Assembly (NCBI GenBank): GCA_001599715.1
Contig: BCHU01000010.1
Coordinates: 868,001 to 932,000, forward strand
Length of the DNA stretch: 64,000 nt
DNA from: Phaeotremella fagi
Lineage: Eukaryota; Basidiomycota; Tremellomycetes; Tremellales; Phaeotremellaceae
Reading direction: 5' to 3'
Below are positions 58,675 to 64,000 of this stretch, one piece after another (the stretch's first letter is position 1; each line of letters opens with the position of its first letter). Made by a program: the position numbers and the translations under genes. Under the pieces are notes generated by a model. That model was not told the DNA's origin and searched no databases. It was given only the letters and a program-made list of their open reading frames with translations.

Positions 58675-59067
58675 TTTGTGTTGTAGGATTTGTTCTGATA
58701 TAATAGTTGGTTGTGGATTCAAGTTGTTACTTGGATAGTTTTCGGCTACCAGATCGTACAGCTTTTATATGTCGACAAGTCTCGGTTTCATCTAAGTATG
58801 AGAAATGACAACTCCGAGGGGTAAAGTAAGATGTACAAGGAAACAGAGATAATGACGAAATTAATAGAATGATGCATAATTTTTGTGGAGCTCGGTCATT
58901 GGTTTCGGCAATTAGTGTCAAACTTAAATCCATGCAGATCTGTTTCCCCATTTGTTTTAACACATGGTTAGTATGGAACGGTTAGTGGCGATTGCAAGGT
59001 GGCATATTCATTCAAACATGTATACAAGGACATCTTCGAACTATTCCAACCGTACTGATGAAATCCA
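58675..59067. promoter_or_regulatory. Upstream flank of the decarboxylase gene
   Basis: Holds the decarboxylase promoter and the D6 3' end. No gene is supported. Confidence 0.35.
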
Positions 59068-59823
59068 TTACATCTGCAAACCTCTAGGTGTTCGATACAA
59101 TGACGAACCTCGTTCCTTGTAGCGGGATATGGAATGTCCTGATCCAACACTTCGGTTTGGGTGCGAGTTTTTTAAATCATTCTTCTTCTGATCGATAGCT
59201 TTAGACGGGTTTTGATCCATTACACCATTTGTGTGTGAGGCAGACGATGACGCCTTTTCTTTCAGCTCTTCAATGATTTGCTGAATAAACGGAACAACAC
59301 TTGCCAGTTCCATCCTTTCAGAACCTTCATTCGCTGTTTGGTCGTTTTCCAACTCCTTGATGTCGGCCAAGATTATTTCCAAAGCTGTACGTCGATGAGT
59401 ATCAAACCCATCCATCCCTTCAAAAAGACTCTGTAATCCTTCCACCACCGACAGCACAACGTCAATTTCAGAAAACGTCAGTAACCCCCAACGCCTTTCA
59501 CGAATCCATACAGCCGCATCCTCCTCTTCAGTCGTCGCTAGAAAAGTGGTCTGAAGATAGATTCCAAGCGATTTGAAGCTTTTCAAGGTCTGCTCACTGA
59601 AGCTCTCATCCTCCTTTCCTCTTCGCAAAGACGTGAGTTTGGACGACTTGCGTCCTGGACGAGGTTTAGGATCTTGGTACACTTCGACGTCGAACCTAAA
59701 AGTCGAGAAGGCTAGGTATCAGTGGAGTTTCTCTTGTAATCTCCGATCAAATACGGACCTAACGGATTTTTTGCTTGATTCTGAATTCTGGCTGCTAGTC
59801 TGATTCATTTCGATATTTTCCAT
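59068..59823 (-). CDS. Family D paralogue D6 (diverged, unrecognised)
   Basis: The first exon starts MENIEMNQTSSQNSESSKKS; the second begins FDVEVYQDPKPRPGRKSSKL after CTTTTAG. Phase agreement needs the weak donor AG/GTCCGT. The module is diverged: ESFSEQTLKSFKSLGIYLQT, then EEDAAVWIRERRWGLLTFSE, then VVLSVVEGLQSLFEGMDGFD. The Cys of the CxxWL part is lost. A helical VVPFIQQIIEELKEKASS follows, with a basic C-terminus. Function is unknown. Confidence 0.6.
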
Positions 59824-60260
59824 TATATGACGAATTGAATAGATGTGAAGGTACTGATGTGAGGCAACAAGACCTGCTTCAAGTTATGGCCGCTAAGAAT
59901 TCTGGTGCGATGAAAGGAGAAATTGAAATCGACTCGATTTTGATAAATTGCATTTGTATGACTTCGTCATGTTTTCTCATTTCATTTGTTCGGGGTATAG
60001 AATTCGAATCACGGAAATGACTCATTTAGCTGGTTTTGAACAATATCGTACAAGCTCATTGCTTGGAGGCTGTGCGATACTTCATTGACGACACCACAAT
60101 GGAGGTCGTTTAAACCCCTTTCAGCCAAATTATAACAATTCAATAAGGAAATGACGAGAAGAACTGTGTCTTCGAAGCTCAGCTAGATATACTGCTAAAT
60201 GTGCGTTAAGTGACCGTTGAGCATTTCAACAATCTACAACGATTCTACTCGAGTTTCACC
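59824..60260. promoter_or_regulatory. Divergent flank D6 / G1
   Basis: Non-coding between divergent D6 and G1; promoter region by layout. No distinct motif is claimed. Confidence 0.35.
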
Positions 60261-60728
60261 ATGTCGTCTCCCAACGAAACCTTACCCACATACAAATACC
60301 ACTACCCATATGACGGTATGACAATCGATTCGACTGAATCGGTTGAAAGAAATTCTCGTATTGGTACACAATATCCTTTCCAGTACAAGTTTATTGGAGA
60401 ACGATCCGAGTTCCGAGTCCAGGGTTATAACGGTTCCACTTCACAAATCCAGCTCAACAACTCTACGTCCTCAGTCGCCACTGATACAAAGATTGGCCGA
60501 ATCACTTTTTTAGAAGGAACCAGGTTTGTAGGAGAGGGAGATTGCACGTTGATCGTCCCAACTCCTCTCGCGCTTGCTTTGGGAGTCGCCGTCCCAATGG
60601 ATGAAATTCAGTCCTTTCAGACACAATCTATTCCAACCCAGTCAGTCGAGCAAGCTGATTCAGGTCATCAACATTCAGTCTTCGAGTTTGGGGGACTCAT
60701 GGAAGAGTTGAAGCATATCAGAGATTAG
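60261..60728 (+). CDS. Family G paralogue G1 (unrecognised)
   Basis: 155 aa from MSSPNETLPTYKYHYPYDGM; the frame is open upstream to an ATG at 60210 but the shorter start matches the others better. Predicted all-beta core: YPFQYKFIGERSEFRVQGYN, GRITFLEGTRFVGEGDCTLI and VPTPLALALGV. The corresponding strands in G3 and G4 are (V/K)GYEGKY-type, GDTVFKRNNVFMF and TFVVPETLESVL. The C-terminal 50 residues are Gln/Ser-rich. No signal peptide. Function is unknown. Confidence 0.62.
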   Translation: MSSPNETLPTYKYHYPYDGMTIDSTESVERNSRIGTQYPFQYKFIGERSEFRVQGYNGSTSQIQLNNSTSSVATDTKIGRITFLEGTRFVGEGDCTLIVPTPLALALGVAVPMDEIQSFQTQSIPTQSVEQADSGHQHSVFEFGGLMEELKHIRD

Positions 60729-61456
60729 TTTCATCCTTATAAGAATGCTTAGGGTAAAGGCAGGTTCGGAAAGGATTGTTGGTCGATGAAGTCTCTCCGG
60801 TTTTGTTATTGATATTTTGAGAACGTATGAACGAGATGTATTGAAGCGAGGTTAGTTGTCTTATATACATATTATTCGTTGAAACCGTCGATAAATCGCC
60901 AAAAGCGTGGTTCAATACAATGGCCGTACGCAAACTGCAACTCCAGGTCCCAGCTTCACTCCTGACCAATCACGAGTTCAAGTGAATTTCGCCACCGAGA
61001 ATGGGGTCTTCATTCTCGAATACTTGACTCCACAAAGAGTAACATTAGCATCTAAAGAAGTCTACTGTAGGGGCTTTTAGACAGTCTTAATGAAGTGGTG
61101 TTTTTTCGGCAATCGGGAAAAACAAAATCGAAATTTATCGAAATGGATAAATTAGAAGAAGGCAAGAAGACAATCAAATTCTTTTCGCGAGAAAAATTCA
61201 TGGAAGACTCATTTTATGATGGTTGATGATAAATCCCGCGAATGGTTGAGTCTCGCCTTTCGACACGCTCCACTCAAAGGTGACGTTTCGGGATAAAAAT
61301 TTTCGAATTACAATGCCGTTTCACGAAAAAAGGATACTACTAAGGATACAGTAGTACAATATAGAAGAACCTTCGTTACGTATTTATGACTGTAAAAGTC
61401 ATTTTCTTATCTCAGCATTTCCCCCCTATTTTCGTTACATCTTTGTACACAATTAC
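60729..61456. other. Intergenic, no gene seen
   Basis: Between G1 and the G2 relic. Open frames on the minus strand have no support. Confidence 0.4.
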
Positions 61457-61997
61457 ATGATGAGTGAGGGGCAAATCAACCCCACAGCTGTCGGTCAGGA
61501 GGCGAACAATAAGGTGAGTCTTGTGCTTTGTATATTAAACTTTTTCTGGACTGATCCTGTACTATCGTATTACAGGAAACCCAATATTCTGCTGACAATT
61601 TTTAATTCCACAAAAGATCAGATGACGGAACAGATTGGGCATCGCTTACAGCTAATAGGATCAAAATCAAGAGCGACAATGTGATTTATCATTGCAATGA
61701 AACTTACGACAGTAATCTCAAACTCCTTCCATACTCAGAAAAGACTTGGAGACACAAGTATATGTTTGAGGATAGAAGAATATAGATCACCGTCGATGGG
61801 TATGATGGTCAATATAAGACCACCAAGTTTAAAGGTCAACGTAATTTTGTTATAAAAAACACAATCCTGCCACCTTCCAGGAGGATGATCATTTCTGGTT
61901 TCCCAAGAAAGGGAAAAGCACTTTTGTGTATCCTGAGATCTTAGAATCAGTTAGGAGAAGTACAGTACTGTATGAAGTTGTTAATAAACTCCGCTAG
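61457..61997 (+). pseudogene. Family G pseudogene G2
   Basis: It keeps the two-exon plan: MMSEGQINPTAVGQEANNK, then intron GTGAGT...ACAG. Family words are still readable (SDDGTDWASLTANRIKIKS, ITVDGYDGQYKTTKFKGQRN and, in another frame, STFVYPEILESV). Exon 2 has two in-frame stops, TAA after ETQYSADNF and TAG before ITVDGYD, and a frameshift near 61870-61920. It is clearly a decayed copy of a G3-like gene. Confidence 0.72.
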
Positions 61998-62137
61998 ATG
62001 AAGAAGCCCCTGGTTGAATTTGAAGCTGCGATACATCACAGTAGCCTCGCCGAATCTCGCTCATAAATGATTTTGTTCTCTCAACTCCTCCCACTTCTGC
62101 TTTATTTTGGCTTAATTTGCATTCAACAATTATTCTT

Positions 62138-62701
62138 ATGAGTAAGCATCCGTCTAACCACCAAACTGATCTTCGTCAGTCCGAAGAGACGGTAAGTTAC
62201 TCGATATCCTGGTACTACAGTAATGACTTCCAGCTTACATCAAGTCAACAGGGGACATCGTCGTCATCACGAAGCCAAAACAGAACAAAATCATTCCCAT
62301 ACATTCAAAATTCAGATGGTACCATCAATTATACAACACTTCAAGTCAAGGGATTAAAAATTCAAAGCCAAAATCCCATCGGTGCTGGCAGTGAGAATAC
62401 TGATGGTGGTGGTGGCACTTCCCTCAACTGGGAACACGATTACGGTTTCGGTCCTGGTTTAACGGAAGTTGTCGTTGAAGGCTATGAAGGTAAATATAAA
62501 ACGATTCAAGTGGATGGGAAAGGTATGTTCACTTGTAAGAGATCTGTGAAAGTTGGGGATACCGTTTTCAAAAGGAACAATGTGTTCATGTTCACTTCTG
62601 ATAATGAGAAATCCACTTTTGTTGTTCCTGAAACTTTGGAATCGGTTTTGATATTTGAGAAAGACAAACATAGAAAGTCGCAAGTACGTAGAAGAGATTG
62701 A
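62138..62701 (+). CDS. Family G paralogue G3 (unrecognised)
   Basis: Two exons. Exon 1 starts MSKHPSNHQTDLRQSEET (ATG at 62138). A 42-nt intron (62192-62233, GTAAGT...TTCCAG) is a multiple of three with no stop, so retention would stay in frame. Core: NSDGTINYTTLQVKGLKIQS, a Gly/Asn loop, LTEVVVEGYEGKYKTIQVDG, KGMFTCKRSVKVGDTVFKRN and STFVVPETLESVLIFEKDKH. Predicted beta-sandwich. Ends in a basic RRRD tail. No known family; no signal peptide. Confidence 0.7.
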   Translation: MSKHPSNHQTDLRQSEETVSYSISWYYSNDFQLTSSQQGTSSSSRSQNRTKSFPYIQNSDGTINYTTLQVKGLKIQSQNPIGAGSENTDGGGGTSLNWEHDYGFGPGLTEVVVEGYEGKYKTIQVDGKGMFTCKRSVKVGDTVFKRNNVFMFTSDNEKSTFVVPETLESVLIFEKDKHRKSQVRRRD

Positions 62702-63443
62702 ATGGGTTTAGTCATCGTGTATGAGGTTATTCAAATATGAATCAAAGACTACAGTAATTTCTCATATGTATGAACCATTTCATGGAGGAAAAGAACTATT
62801 CATTTGTGGCTTTCTTAACAAAAGCAACCTTCCTCCCCACTAGAAAGAATATGCCGAATCGTCTTTCATCGGGAATGGGTATTTCGTAAAATAATGTCAA
62901 TTTGATTGATGTAAAATCTTAAAAGCCTCACAGTACAGCATGAATACTCCTTGGGCAGCATAAAAACAAAAAAAATTATTGATTATTCTTCGAGCGACGC
63001 GAGAAGACAAACCGGAAGACCTGACAAGAACCTTTAATTCATCAACTGAATAAATGGCAAGAAACAAGATAAGCAGCCGAAGAAAATCGGGATATTTTCA
63101 TGAAAGGGAAAATGATATATAACACGATCAGTAATAAGTCATATGATGAAGAAATTGTGGAGTAACACTGGAAGACAAATTGGAAGACGATTTGGAAGAC
63201 CATGACGTTCTGATTTGTGTTCTAAATGAAAAGACAAGAAACAAAAAAAAAAAAAAAACCCGATAGATAAGCAAGCGAAAAAAGAAGGTCTGCTAACAAA
63301 GGGGAAATTAAATTACTTTTACAGCAAGTAGGTCATATATATGATTGGGATAATAAAGCACTTCTTGTCTTTCTTGTCCAACAATTCAATCCCCCTTTCT
63401 AAATACTCCAAACACTTTATTCGACCATACTCAACCTTCAGAA
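62702..63443. other. Spacer G3-G4
   Basis: No gene is seen. A TTGGAAGAC word occurs several times (63170-63205), and an A-tract of about 17 bases sits at 63243-63259. A pyrimidine-rich promoter-like stretch lies directly before the G4 start. Confidence 0.45.
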
Positions 63444-63992
63444 ATGAACGATAACAAAACCAAATCAACCAACACTACCAAGGTGAGTAGTGGAAAAGCA
63501 GTTGAATTGAGTCGTTCAACATACTAACCAAACCATCAGTCTAGCAACGCAGACCTGTCTACTTTCACTTCAGAAGAGATTAAAGCCAGGGCTTACACTC
63601 ACCGAATGCTATTTCAAGGTTACAAAATCAAATATCAAAATACCTTGAGTACCGGCTACAACATCATCAATTTCCACGGCCCTGGTGAGTCAGCACTTGA
63701 AATCAAGAATTATGAAGGGTCATATCAGAGTATCAAGAAAATCGGTCAAGGAACCTTCACCGTCACTTCAGACATCGAGATCGGTCAAGCCCAGTTCCTC
63801 AAAGGTTACAAATTCGAATTCTCCAGCACTCACAATAATTCTTTGAATCTCACTGAGAACAAGCAAGAACGTATTTTCATCGTTCCGGAAAGTTTGATTC
63901 CTGTTTTGGAGTACGAGAAGAGTTCTTTTGGTAGTCGTTTAGGTGATATGATTGGTGGCGAGATTGAATCCATGAAAAGATACATGGCATGA
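63444..63992 (+). CDS. Family G paralogue G4 (unrecognised)
   Basis: Two exons: 63444-63482 (MNDNKTKSTNTTK), then an intron GTGAGT...ATCAG, then SSNADLSTFTSEEIKARAY. Core strands: LFQGYKIKYQNTLSTGYNII, ALEIKNYEGSYQSIKKIGQG, DIEIGQAQFLKGYKFEFSS and RIFIVPESLIPVLEYEKSS. It ends MKRYMA just before the window edge. The best preserved member next to G3; function is unknown. Confidence 0.7.
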
Positions 63993-64000
63993 TCCATCAG

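Overview
This window looks like nuclear DNA of a basidiomycete fungus, most probably a tremellomycete (Cryptococcus/Kwoniella-like). The evidence is gene density, introns of about 42-70 nt in almost every gene with GTGAGT/GTAAGT donors, and core genes of clear fungal type, including a Tsp2-like tetraspanin. The exact genus is inference. I rebuilt exon structures by hand from splice signals and reading-frame phase.

Layout. 1-3,320: divergent DCP1 (mRNA decapping) and a peroxisomal-type Nudix CoA pyrophosphatase. 3,321-8,800: a tandem array of four paralogues of an unrecognised four-exon family, here 'family A' (A1-A4). 9,300-18,600: a very unusual Rab-type GTPase, a short spliced gene, pyruvate decarboxylase and a single-pass membrane protein. 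19,135-26,810: four more family A loci on the minus strand (A5 with an in-frame stop, A8 truncated, A6, A7). They are interleaved with a two-repeat ORF, an LTR-like segment and an unrecognised gene. 27,190-45,750: mostly conserved genes (atypical SDR, tetraspanin, WW/RGG nuclear protein, UNC-50/GMH1, ATE1, TPR-like protein, DUF829 hydrolase) with four unrecognised genes between them.

46,015-63,992: a second accessory block. Six members of another unrecognised family ('family D': D1-D6, sharing a CxxWL...W-x-x-R module) surround an alpha-glucoside-type MFS transporter and an intronless bacterial-type 4,5-dihydroxyphthalate decarboxylase. The window ends in a third tandem family ('family G': G1, G3, G4 and pseudogene G2).

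The strongest candidates for something undescribed are families A, D and G: small, intron-containing, locally expanded, decaying paralogues inserted between conserved genes. Families A and D also share an odd gene structure, a tiny first exon that always ends in phase 2. I assign no function to any of them; searches and expression data would be needed.
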